Below, piece after piece: positions 8,853 to 15,882 of a stretch of DNA of 64,000 nt. The notes beneath the pieces were generated by a model. That model searched no databases. It was not told the DNA's origin and worked only from the letters and a program-made list of their open reading frames with translations. Each line of letters opens with the position of its first letter. Position 1 is the stretch's first letter. The position numbers and the translations under genes were made by a program. The DNA is from Natrinema amylolyticum (lineage in GTDB: Archaea > Halobacteriota > Halobacteria > Halobacteriales > Natrialbaceae): contig NZ_JAIWPJ010000001.1 in NCBI RefSeq assembly GCF_020515625.1, forward strand, positions 124,001-188,000. Direction: 5' to 3'.

Positions 8853-9119
8853 TCAGGCGGTCACACCGAGATCGTCGAACATCTCACGTCTGGCCTGCTG
8901 CTGGCCGCGCTGGAGATCACGCTTCCGTGACGACATCCGAGTTCCGGTGCGCTGCTGAGACTGCTGGGACTGGCGTTCGCGGACGATGTACCCCAACTGG
9001 AGACGGGCCAGTTCCTGCTGGCTGTACTGGCTGATGTCCATGAACGTCAGCCCGCACTCGGCATGCAACCACGCGTCAAAACTCGCGCGGAGCTCCGCCC
9101 GGCTCAGGCCTGATTTCCC
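8853..9119 (-). CDS. Tail assembly chaperone, frameshift-encoded T domain
   Basis: This frame has no ATG or GTG where its conserved-looking part begins. It is open from the slippery heptamer at 9113-9119 through SGLSRAELRASFDAW to the end of the 71-residue tail, and a TTG at 9068 would cut the domain in half. It sits between the first chaperone frame and the tape measure, exactly like lambda gpT. The C-terminal part is Gln/Arg-rich and helical (RERQSQQSQQR). It is expected only as a fusion with the upstream frame, about 217 aa in total, binding the tape measure during tail assembly and absent from the virion. Confidence 0.75.
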   Translation of the reverse strand, partial: GKSGLSRAELRASFDAWLHAECGLTFMDISQYSQQELARLQLGYIVRERQSQQSQQRTGTRMSSRKRDLQRGQQQARREMFDDLGVTA

Positions 9120-9505
9120 TCGGTCGCTCCCTGGGCCGCTTCCTCGAGGGCCTCGACGAAGACGTCAGGGTCGCCGGCGTCGAACAGCGTCGCCAGCACG
9201 GCGTTGCCCAGGGCGTCAGTGACGGCCGGGCGGACGTCGTCCCAGGAGTCGGCGCCGAAGTCTTCGGGCTCGTGGACGGCGAACTCGTCGAGTAGTTCGG
9301 CGGTCAGCTCATCGGAGAGTTCCTCGGGTTCGTCCTCGAGCCGTTTCGTCCACTCGTTACGCTGGCCAGTTGTCGCGGGATAGATCTCGACCTCGTACGC
9401 CTGGTCGTGGATCTCGACCGTCTCCGTGGTGGCGAGGAGTTCGCCATCGCTATCTCGCTCGTGTGACGCTTCCGTGATCGACGGGGTAGTGTCTTGGTCA
9501 GTCAT
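9104..9505 (-). CDS. Tail assembly chaperone, G domain
   Basis: 133 aa, acidic, between the tail-tube gene and the tape measure. An N-terminal disordered part is followed by a beta strand pair (TETVEIHDQAYEVEIYPAT) and helices (EWTKRLEDEPEEL, DVFVEALEEAAQ), the layout of gpG-type chaperones. It terminates at a TGA just after the slippery heptamer. Most ribosomes should make this form and a minority the G-T fusion. Synteny and the frameshift site carry the assignment; sequence alone would not. Confidence 0.75.
   Translation of the reverse strand: MTDQDTTPSITEASHERDSDGELLATTETVEIHDQAYEVEIYPATTGQRNEWTKRLEDEPEELSDELTAELLDEFAVHEPEDFGADSWDDVRPAVTDALGNAVLATLFDAGDPDVFVEALEEAAQGATEGNQA
9113..9119 (-). 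other. -1 programmed ribosomal frameshift heptamer (G GGA AAT)
   Basis: On the minus strand the upstream chaperone frame reads GAG GGA AAT CAG GCC TGA. The heptamer G GGA AAT fits the X XXY YYZ rule in the zero frame, and slipping back one base enters the downstream T frame as GGG AAA TCA. It lies 7 nt before the zero-frame stop. The perfect inverted repeat GCGGAGCTCCGC at 9087-9098, 14 nt downstream, could form a stimulatory hairpin. Lambda uses the very similar GGGAAAG at the equivalent place. Confidence 0.8.
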
Positions 9506-9508
9506 GGG

Positions 9509-10759
9509 TTAGTTCGCGGAGAGGCTGATCGCCGGGTCTCCGCTCGCAGAGAACGTCTCGCTGATCGATGCGACGGCCTGGTCGGCTTCGACGGTACGGC
9601 TGGCGGAATCAGTCTCCGTCGTGTTGTGGAACGTGACCGTTCCACCGGACAGTTCGTGTTCGATATTCTTCTGGACCTTCTGCAGCGCCTCCATCATCGA
9701 CTTATGGCTGATGTACGGACCAGCCGCGTCGGCGTCGACGCTGGCGGCGCGGTTACCAGCGTCGAGCGCTGGTGCTCGCGTGGTCTGCAACGCCTGGGTA
9801 TTGATGTTGTTCTCGACCGTCCAGGACGCCGAGTTGATCCGAGCGCGGACGGGCTCGCCGGCAGGACGTTCGAAGCGATCGCCGACGAAGAACTCGAAGC
9901 TCGAGCCGATTGCACTTGCGTGACTGCCGGCACCGAGTGCGGGAACACCACGGTCGCCGTCGACGGGTTGGTCATCATCCGAGTACTCGAGACCGCCGGT
10001 GATCTCGCAGAGCGTCGTCCCAGATCCGTCCGAGACGGTGACGTCTCCTTCGGGGTTGTCTGCCAGCCAGATTGCGTCGATGTCCTCGAAGGTCGAAGTG
10101 GTCGTGACAGCCGTGTCGCCCGTAAGCGAGATCGTTTCGGTTGTAGCGGCTCCTTCGTCCTCGATGGTGATCTCCATCGTGTCGTTCGCCGAGGTGGAGA
10201 CGATATCGAGGGTCGTCCCTGCGCTCGGCTGGTGGATCTTGTACGACCGCGCCTTCCGCGCGGTCAGTGAGAGTTCCATCAGGATCGGCTGGTCCCCACT
10301 CGGATCGAGCGTGGCGGAGGCCGAGTCGACGCCAGCGCCACGGACGACGGAGTACTCGCGGACGCCAGCGCCGTCGTTGCCGCCGCCGTACTCGCGACGT
10401 CCCACACAGAGGAGCGTTCCGAGCAGTTCGTTGAAGTCGTCGCGAAGGATCCCGTACGCCGATGCATCGACTGGATTTCCGGACCCGTCGACGGGGAACT
10501 GCTGGAGATCGTAGCCGACGGTCGCCGACGGTTCCTCCGGGCCCCGGTTGTGGTCGACCGCGTCGGCAGTCCCGACGGAGTCTTGCCGAGCGACCGTCAC
10601 ACCGGGGTCCATTTCGAACGTCCGGATGACGTCGCTGAACAGATTGTATTCGGGATCGGTTGGTACTGCGCCGGGCGAGGGTTCCGCAACCCACTCGTAG
10701 CGCCCGGGTAGCTGGCCAGACTCGCTGGTCGTGCCGCTTTGTGATTCGCTTAGACTCAT
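9509..10759 (-). CDS. Major tail (tube) protein
   Basis: 416 aa, beta-rich, between the tail completion genes and the chaperone pair, which is the normal place of the tube protein. The core is interrupted by an Ig-like insertion (about residues 175-255, TTETISLTGDTAVTTT...) and ends in TFSASGDPAISLSAN. It starts with ATGA overlapping the previous gene's stop, and its leader holds ACAGAGACAGATAACGA. Together with the capsid protein it should be the most abundant virion protein. No sheath gene accompanies it. Confidence 0.75.
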   Translation of the reverse strand: MSLSESQSGTTSESGQLPGRYEWVAEPSPGAVPTDPEYNLFSDVIRTFEMDPGVTVARQDSVGTADAVDHNRGPEEPSATVGYDLQQFPVDGSGNPVDASAYGILRDDFNELLGTLLCVGRREYGGGNDGAGVREYSVVRGAGVDSASATLDPSGDQPILMELSLTARKARSYKIHQPSAGTTLDIVSTSANDTMEITIEDEGAATTETISLTGDTAVTTTSTFEDIDAIWLADNPEGDVTVSDGSGTTLCEITGGLEYSDDDQPVDGDRGVPALGAGSHASAIGSSFEFFVGDRFERPAGEPVRARINSASWTVENNINTQALQTTRAPALDAGNRAASVDADAAGPYISHKSMMEALQKVQKNIEHELSGGTVTFHNTTETDSASRTVEADQAVASISETFSASGDPAISLSAN

Positions 10760-10941
10760 TCGTTATCTGTCTCTGTTGGGCTGATGTCGTCGTAGTGCTC
10801 CACGAGCCGCTCGCCGACCTCCTGGACGACGTTCGCCTTGCCGCCCGCCGAGAACTCGACGCCCGGCGGGTCGTAGTGGTCGTCCATGAGATCGGCGTCG
10901 TAGAGACTCCGGAGCTGCTGGTTGTCTGTCTGGATCCACAT
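10756..10941 (-). CDS. Small viral structural-region protein
   Basis: 61 aa, starting MWIQTDNQQLRSLYDADL, with an acidic C-terminus. It lies between the tail-terminator-like gene and the tube gene and overlaps the tube start by 4 bp (ATGA). The sequence YDADLMDDHYDPPGVEFS is compact and probably folded. It is too short to place in a family; a tail-neck accessory role fits the position only. Confidence 0.6.
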   Translation of the reverse strand: MWIQTDNQQLRSLYDADLMDDHYDPPGVEFSAGGKANVVQEVGERLVEHYDDISPTETDNE

Positions 10942-10964
10942 GGTTGGTCAGAAGTGAGAGGCGG

Positions 10965-11498
10965 TCACGGCAGCCGAGACCACGAGTAGATCACCACGCA
11001 CTGCTCGATCATCACCGACGGCGTCGCATCGTAGTCGTTCGGGGCATCCGCGCCCCGGTAGCTGCCGAGTCCGTTGAACTCGGTGTCGGTGTGGGTGGCG
11101 TTCCGGAGGCAGACGTCCTCGACCTCGTTGATGAGTTCGTCAACGAGGTCCTCGGCGTCGACCGGATCGTACTGGCTGGAGTCGCCAGTGTAGCCCTCGC
11201 CGTGTGCTTCCGCACGTGCCGTGACGAGCAGCTGGCCCGACCGATCCTGTCCGGGCCCGTTCGTAGTCACGAAGTTGTAGCCCGTGCCACCGGGCGCGGT
11301 TTCGTTGGTCCGCTGGACCGTAATCGATGGGTAGGTCTCGCCGACGTCCTCGAAGGACTCGCCGATCGCGACGAACGCCTCGTTTCCAGGGTCGGCGGAG
11401 GGATCGTAGCCGACAGCGCCCGCTGGCTCCCAGTCGGGGAGCAGTGCATCGTCGATGAAGACCTGTTCGGCGCTTTCGGAGAGTCGTGTCTTTGTCAT
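10965..11498 (-). CDS. Tail terminator / completion-like protein
   Basis: 177 aa. A mixed alpha/beta protein whose C-terminal half has a long helix (DAEDLVDELINEVEDVCLRNA) followed by strands, resembling tail terminator proteins that cap the tube. It sits between the head-closure-like gene and the tube gene, where terminator proteins are encoded in HK97- and lambda-like viruses. Only 3 bp separate it from the previous gene. The assignment is by position and overall shape. Confidence 0.55.
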   Translation of the reverse strand: MTKTRLSESAEQVFIDDALLPDWEPAGAVGYDPSADPGNEAFVAIGESFEDVGETYPSITVQRTNETAPGGTGYNFVTTNGPGQDRSGQLLVTARAEAHGEGYTGDSSQYDPVDAEDLVDELINEVEDVCLRNATHTDTEFNGLGSYRGADAPNDYDATPSVMIEQCVVIYSWSRLP

Positions 11499-11501
11499 CG
11501 G

Positions 11502-11888
11502 TTAAACCTCCACGGCCTCGAGTTCGAGCGTGCCGTTGTGCTGGTCGACGACTGTCTGTAACTCGTACATCGTCTGGTCAGCAGCGTCCAGAATGCGAAC
11601 CGGGGCGCTGGTTTCCTCACCCCAGCCGGTCCACTGCTGACCGGTGTCGTCCCGGACGCGCACGATGACGTCGATCTCCGATGTCGTCCCCGAACGGTCC
11701 CGGTCACTGTCCGCCGACGGCGAGTCGACACGGGCGTCGTACGCCGCGTTGGGGAGATCGGGGTAGGACACGCTCCAGCCGTCGCCCTGGTCATAGGAGA
11801 CCGAGGGTTCGTACACCTCGATCGTCGTGTTGTGGAGCGTGCTCGAGTGGACGCGACGGAGCGCGTTCTTGACGGTGTCTCGGGTCAT
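11502..11888 (-). CDS. Head closure / stopper-like protein
   Basis: 128 aa, beta-rich with few helices (DVIVRVRDDTGQQWTGWGEE, PVRILDAADQTMYELQTVVDQ). Its start overlaps the stop of the HK97-gp10-like gene by 4 bp. Small beta-barrel proteins at this point normally close the head after packaging (SPP1 gp16 / lambda FII type). No sequence motif proves this; gene order does most of the work. Confidence 0.55.
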   Translation of the reverse strand: MTRDTVKNALRRVHSSTLHNTTIEVYEPSVSYDQGDGWSVSYPDLPNAAYDARVDSPSADSDRDRSGTTSEIDVIVRVRDDTGQQWTGWGEETSAPVRILDAADQTMYELQTVVDQHNGTLELEAVEV

Positions 11889-12334
11889 TCGAAGTCCTCC
11901 GGATTGAGATCGACGTTGGCCTGTGCCGCCACATCCGCCTGCCCCTTCAGTTCGCTTTCTGACCGGACAGTGGCCACGCTGGCCCGCATCGCGTTCGTAT
12001 CAATCAGACCTTTTTCTTTGATGATCTGTTTTACTCGCCGCTCGAGGGCGAACGCTACCGTCTTGACGAGTTCCTTCGGGCCGTCGATCTGCGACACCGT
12101 CTTCTTCGTGTTGTCTCGAACGAACGCTGAGAGATCCTGCTCGGCCTCTGCCAACGCTGGCCGGAAGAAGGGCTTTGGATCCATCTTCGAGGTGCCGTAT
12201 TCCAAGTAGACGGCATAATTCACCGCAGACCCGACGTGCCACTTCCCGCCGTCACCAGCCCACTTATCACGCTCCTCACGGAGCTGGCGCTGGTGCTCCT
12301 CGAGGCCTTTGATATCGAAATCGAAGCTGGTCAT
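11885..12334 (-). CDS. HK97 gp10-like tail-completion / neck protein
   Basis: 149 aa. The stretch NYAVYLEYGTSKMDPKPFF at about residues 39-57 is the signature of the HK97-gp10 family (YAxxxExGT....PxPFxRPA), which shapes the head-tail interface. A C-terminal helix (ERRVKQIIKEKGLIDT) and an NAMRASVATV segment also fit. It overlaps both neighbours by 4 bp, as expected in a tightly coupled morphogenesis operon. Confidence 0.8.
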   Translation of the reverse strand: MTSFDFDIKGLEEHQRQLREERDKWAGDGGKWHVGSAVNYAVYLEYGTSKMDPKPFFRPALAEAEQDLSAFVRDNTKKTVSQIDGPKELVKTVAFALERRVKQIIKEKGLIDTNAMRASVATVRSESELKGQADVAAQANVDLNPEDFE

Positions 12335-12693
12335 GACGAGAACACGAAGTGGTCTCCTGACTCGCCGTCTTCACCGCCGCCAAGCTGGCCAGTCGGATCG
12401 AGATCCTGCGCGCGCTGGCCGTGGGTCGTTGCGTCCAGCCCCTTGCCAGTCTTGCCGGCGAAACTCACGTTGCCGTCGCTCTCACCGGCGCTATCGACCT
12501 GCCGTTCTGGGCCGGTTGCGACACCGTGTGCGGCCAGTCGAGTCACGACCAGGTCCTTGAGCGAGTCGTCGATGGACTCGTTGCCGATCACTGCCTCGTA
12601 CTCGGCCGTGGCCTCCTCGATGAACGCCTGGATGTCGCTGTCAGAGAGGTCCGTGGACTCGAGAACGCGCTTGACGTCAGATGGGTCTGGCAT
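12331..12693 (-). CDS. Head-tail connector protein
   Basis: 120 aa. The first ~65 residues are helical and acidic (VLESTDLSDSDIQAFIEEATAEYEAVIG, then helix SLKDLVVTRLAAHGVA), as in gp6-type connectors that bind below the portal. The C-terminal half is Gly/Asp-rich and probably disordered. It lies three genes after the capsid gene. A GGGAGGG tract lies about 10 nt before the ATG and could serve as ribosome binding site. Confidence 0.65.
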   Translation of the reverse strand: MPDPSDVKRVLESTDLSDSDIQAFIEEATAEYEAVIGNESIDDSLKDLVVTRLAAHGVATGPERQVDSAGESDGNVSFAGKTGKGLDATTHGQRAQDLDPTGQLGGGEDGESGDHFVFSS

Positions 12694-12726
12694 GGATTAT
12701 GGGCCCTCCCGAGACAAGATGTCTCA

Positions 12727-13107
12727 TCAGTTCTCGAGGTGTTCCTCGATCGCGTCAGTCGCACCGTCGCGATCCTGGCCCGAGGCCTCGGCCTCGAGCA
12801 CGGCTTGGAGTTCGTCTTCCGAGAACTCCTGGTCTTCGAGTTCCGTTTCGAGTTCGGCGATCGTGTACTCGGTAGGGTCGACCGGGAGGTCGGTGGGTTC
12901 CGTCTCGGTAGATTCTGCTCCCTGACCCTCGACGGGTCCTGCGTACTCGAGGTTCACATACCGGTCGGCGAGCCGGGTTGCGACACCTTCGTCCTCGACG
13001 ATCGCCGCACCACCGTCGAACGATAGCTCCCCGTCAGGGAGTTCTCCCAGCGTGAGAGTCCCGTCGTAGTCCTCGTTGTGAGTCGTCTGCACCTCATGAT
13101 ACACCAT
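12727..13107 (-). CDS. Viral head-region protein with Rho-N/SAP-like C-terminal helices
   Basis: 126 aa between the major capsid protein and the connector. The N-terminus reads as a short beta domain (GTLTLGELPDGELSFDGGAAIVED), followed by a Glu/Thr-rich linker. The C-terminal ~45 residues (YTIAELETELEDQEFSEDEL...) form three short helices resembling the Rho-N/SAP-like domain often seen beside capsid genes. Function is unknown; the position suggests a minor head or neck protein. Confidence 0.6.
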   Translation of the reverse strand: MVYHEVQTTHNEDYDGTLTLGELPDGELSFDGGAAIVEDEGVATRLADRYVNLEYAGPVEGQGAESTETEPTDLPVDPTEYTIAELETELEDQEFSEDELQAVLEAEASGQDRDGATDAIEEHLEN

Positions 13108-13115
13108 GAGTCAGG

Positions 13116-13937
13116 TCACCCCTGAACGCGGACAGCGGCCTCGCTGCGCTTGGTCGTCCAGCCGTAGGCGGCCTTGATCTTCATCTTGATGGCGTCGGCG
13201 TCGAAGTCGGTCTTCTGGTCGGTGTCGACCGGCTGCCACTCGCCCTCGAAGCCGAACTCGTCGGAGTCGACGATGATTGCGTCGTTGCCACCGATCGAGA
13301 CGTTGTTCGAGAACATGAACCGGATGCCAGCGAACTCGCCGAGTTCGCCGTTCTGGACAGCCTCGTCACCGAGATCCGTCCCACGATCAGCCAAGTAGTT
13401 CACCAGCGACTCCTTGCCAGACGGGCCGACCAGCGCCATATCGGCGGTGAAGCCGTCTTCACCGCGGTTGGAGAGTTCGGTCGCGCCGGCGTTGATGTCC
13501 TGGAAGCTCAGCGTCCCGTCGCCATCGCCGACTGCGCTGCCGGTTGGTGCAGCGGCGTCGAGGACCGAGAACGCGGCCCGGTCGAGCTTCTTGGACATGT
13601 TCTTCGCGTGGCCTTCGGTGTGGTCCTGGACGAGGTCGAACACGTTGTCGTTGATGTCCTCCTCGGGGATCTTCGACCCCTTCTTGAAGATCCGTCGAGA
13701 GACCACGGGACGACCGTACTCTTCACGGTCGTAGGTGACGTCCGCGCCGGGCTCGACCTCTTCGGGCAGGCCGAGTTCCTCAGCTGGGACTGGGATCTCG
13801 TACTCTTCGCCGGCGCCGTCAGGCACCGTCTCGTCCATGAAGAACTCACGGACGACGGTCTGTGCTTCGACGCGTTCCGCAGCGACTTCGCGGACGGTCG
13901 TCGGGTCAACGATCTGATTGACGTTAGGGAGTGCCAT
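13116..13937 (-). CDS. Major capsid protein (HK97 fold)
   Basis: 273 aa. Size, position after the protease/scaffold and decoration genes, and the helix-strand pattern fit an HK97-type coat: an N-terminal arm (VREVAAERVEAQTVVREFF), an E-loop-like part around KKGSKIPEEDINDN, a long spine helix (VFDLVQDHTEGHAKNMSKKL), a P-domain segment (ALVGPSGKESLVNYL) and the end KAAYGWTTKRSEAAVRV. The N-terminal arm is short, which agrees with scaffolding by a separate protein. It has its own gap and leader with ATTCTACAGAG. Confidence 0.88.
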   Translation of the reverse strand: MALPNVNQIVDPTTVREVAAERVEAQTVVREFFMDETVPDGAGEEYEIPVPAEELGLPEEVEPGADVTYDREEYGRPVVSRRIFKKGSKIPEEDINDNVFDLVQDHTEGHAKNMSKKLDRAAFSVLDAAAPTGSAVGDGDGTLSFQDINAGATELSNRGEDGFTADMALVGPSGKESLVNYLADRGTDLGDEAVQNGELGEFAGIRFMFSNNVSIGGNDAIIVDSDEFGFEGEWQPVDTDQKTDFDADAIKMKIKAAYGWTTKRSEAAVRVQG

Positions 13938-13944
13938 TTGTTAT

Positions 13945-13955
13945 CTCTGTAGAAT
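13945..13955 (-). promoter_or_regulatory. ATTCTACAGAG leader element before the capsid gene
   Basis: The minus strand reads ATTCTACAGAG, 7 nt before the capsid ATG. The same 11 bases occur 6 nt before the internal ATG of the protease/scaffold gene. It lacks a full GGAGGTGA Shine-Dalgarno, so it could be a weak ribosome site (GAG) or a virus-specific translation or transcription element. Confidence 0.5.
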
Positions 13956-13980
13956 GTTGGTAGTCAGTTACCGCTCGATC

Positions 13981-14382
13981 TCACACGTCGACGTGAGCGT
14001 AGCCCGACGGGATGTCCGGGATCCCGCTCGGCGCTGCGCCCTCGGCGTACATCGTCATGATGCCCTTAGCCGAGGAGCCGCTGGCGAGCTGGCCTTCGGT
14101 TCCAGACGAGCCCAGTTCGACGCCAGCGCCGACACCGGCAGCGACGTTTGCGACGACGGGACCACTGTAGGTGACCTTGACAGTGTCACCTGCCTCGTAG
14201 CCATCGCCGTTGTTGTAGCCGACGACGCCGTAGACGACCGGGTCATTCGTCCCGTCAGCCGTGACAAGTTCGCCGTTGGCGTCGAGTGCGACGGCGTCGC
14301 CAGCTGAGAGTGCCTCAGCAGCGGTGCGCGTCTCCGTGTGCTGGGCGTCGCCCTTGTGGGACTGCCCGGGGTTCAGACTCAT
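13981..14382 (-). CDS. Capsid decoration (cement) protein
   Basis: 133 aa, nearly all beta (EALSAGDAVALDANGELVTADG, VVGYNNGDGYEAGDTVKVTYSG), of the DUF2190/capsid-cement type that trimerises on the outside of HK97 shells. It lies between the protease/scaffold and the capsid gene, where lambda gpD-like proteins are encoded, and overlaps the upstream stop by 4 bp (ATGA). Confidence 0.75.
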   Translation of the reverse strand: MSLNPGQSHKGDAQHTETRTAAEALSAGDAVALDANGELVTADGTNDPVVYGVVGYNNGDGYEAGDTVKVTYSGPVVANVAAGVGAGVELGSSGTEGQLASGSSAKGIMTMYAEGAAPSGIPDIPSGYAHVDV

Positions 14383-14888
14383 GCTCCACCTCCAGTGATG
14401 TCCTCGAGTTCAGCACGCACACGTTCCTCCTCCTTCTCCGCGAGTGCGCCATCCTTGTCCTCGAGATCGTCGAGACGCGCCTCGAGTTCGGCCTTGCGCT
14501 CCTGGTCGGCCGCCGAGAGGTTCGCCTCGACGTCGGATCCGCCACCCGATCGGACGACCGGGGTTGATTCCCCGTCGTCGCCGAAGTCGGCCTCGTCGAC
14601 CTTCTCGGACAGTTCGGCCAGCGTGTACCGTTCTGCTAGTTCGTCCTCGTCGAAGACGGTGTCCGCCTCCGCGAGCGCAGCCGCGTACTGCTCTCGGGCG
14701 GCCTCGTTCTGCTCACGAAGGTCTTCAGCCTCGTCTTCGAGTTCAGCGATCTCGTCTTCTTTCTCCTCGAGTTCGTCCTCCTTCGCTGCGAGGTCTGCTT
14801 CGAGGGACTCGATCTCTTCCTCTTTCTCGTCGACGCGCTCGAGGAGCGCCTCAACATTGGGGTTGTCGTCGTTGTTGTCGTCAGTCAT
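14379..14888 (-). CDS. Internally initiated scaffold protein
   Basis: An in-frame ATG at codon 332 of the protease-scaffold gene would yield a 169-aa protein (MTDDNNDDNPNVEALLERV...) holding only the acidic coiled coil, as lambda Nu3 lies inside gpC. The ATG is preceded at 6 nt by ATTCTACAGAG, identical to the element 7 nt before the capsid ATG. The conservation of both element and spacing makes a real start plausible. Confidence 0.6.
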   Translation of the reverse strand: MTDDNNDDNPNVEALLERVDEKEEEIESLEADLAAKEDELEEKEDEIAELEDEAEDLREQNEAAREQYAAALAEADTVFDEDELAERYTLAELSEKVDEADFGDDGESTPVVRSGGGSDVEANLSAADQERKAELEARLDDLEDKDGALAEKEEERVRAELEDITGGGA

Positions 14889-15881
14889 AGTTGACTCTGT
14901 AGAATCGTCGCCCAGGACCTCGCCCGACGGGTCATCGGGCCCGGGCACATCCGCAGTCGCCGCCAGCACTGCACCAGCGTCGAGATCATCTGCCAGCGCC
15001 GCCATCTCCGCCTCTTCGTCATCGACCGAGAGCTTCTCCGGATCGATCGGCGGCGTCCGAAACGCATCGTTCAGCGCCCGGAGTTTCTCGTACAGCTCTT
15101 CGCGGGACGCTCTCCCACGAGGGCCGACACTGTAGGCCGCAGCGACGTTGCCCCGGCGCAGGTAGCCGTCCGAATCGACTACCGGGTACGACGAGGCCGA
15201 TTTCGTGTCGCCGTCGAACAGAAAGTACTGCTCGAAGTCGTCCGTCGGGAGTTCACTCTTGTCGAGCTTCCCGTCCCGCGTTCCGCGGAACCGGACGCCG
15301 CCGGCGGACTGGTAGGAGTTGAGTGCTGCCTCGACGTCGACGTCCTCGCCGTCGATGGCCGCCTCGAGATCGCTCGCGGAGAGCGCTGCGACAGCCGGAT
15401 TGCCGTCCGCCGATCCGGGCGCCGTGTAGTTCGCCTCACTGGCCCCTTTCTCGGTCGTCGCGAGACCCGTGTACTCGTAGTCCCGCATGATCGCCGCGCC
15501 CGTCTGCGTATGCTCGTCGACCTTGCTGGGGTTGCCCGCCTCGATCGAGACCTCGCGACGTCCCGAAGACAGCTCCTCGGCGATCGTCGAATCGTCAAGG
15601 CCGGCCTCGTAGACGACGCCGAGCCCCGGCTGGTACGCCGACCGGAGGACTTCACCGACCTCTTCGCGCTCCCCGTCACCGTGGACCTTGTAGACGGTCT
15701 GGCCCTCGAGGGAGGGTGCCGCTTTCTTGAGTTCGCGGGCTGGCCAGTACTTCGAGCCGTTGAGACCGCGGGTGAGCTCGTCCTCTCCGTGTGCGACGCC
15801 GTGAACGATGTGGTCGTACTCTTCGTCATCACTATCAGCGAGGTGGGCGATTCGACTCGGGGTGGTTGCTGTCGTAGACAT
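14379..15881 (-). CDS. Prohead protease-scaffold fusion protein
   Basis: 500 aa. Residues about 1-160 look like the viral prohead protease region (GQTVYKVHGDGEREEVGEV, then GRREVSIEAG and a QTGAAIMRDYEYTGLATTEKGA segment). The exact catalytic residues are not certain to me. A middle linker follows, and about 332-500 is a long acidic coiled coil (EEEIESLEADLAAKEDELEEKEDE) typical of scaffolds. Upstream of the decoration and capsid genes, this matches lambda gpC/Nu3 and HK97 gp4/delta organisation. A SD-like GGTGATC precedes the start, and an internal start lies at codon 332. Confidence 0.75.
   Translation of the reverse strand: MSTTATTPSRIAHLADSDDEEYDHIVHGVAHGEDELTRGLNGSKYWPARELKKAAPSLEGQTVYKVHGDGEREEVGEVLRSAYQPGLGVVYEAGLDDSTIAEELSSGRREVSIEAGNPSKVDEHTQTGAAIMRDYEYTGLATTEKGASEANYTAPGSADGNPAVAALSASDLEAAIDGEDVDVEAALNSYQSAGGVRFRGTRDGKLDKSELPTDDFEQYFLFDGDTKSASSYPVVDSDGYLRRGNVAAAYSVGPRGRASREELYEKLRALNDAFRTPPIDPEKLSVDDEEAEMAALADDLDAGAVLAATADVPGPDDPSGEVLGDDSTESTMTDDNNDDNPNVEALLERVDEKEEEIESLEADLAAKEDELEEKEDEIAELEDEAEDLREQNEAAREQYAAALAEADTVFDEDELAERYTLAELSEKVDEADFGDDGESTPVVRSGGGSDVEANLSAADQERKAELEARLDDLEDKDGALAEKEEERVRAELEDITGGGA
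14895..14905 (-). promoter_or_regulatory. ATTCTACAGAG element before the internal scaffold start
   Basis: Exact 11-nt match to the capsid-gene leader, inside coding sequence, 6 nt ahead of the in-frame ATG at 14888. Inside a coding region such a match at the same spacing is unlikely by chance. Confidence 0.55.
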
Positions 15882-15882
15882 G

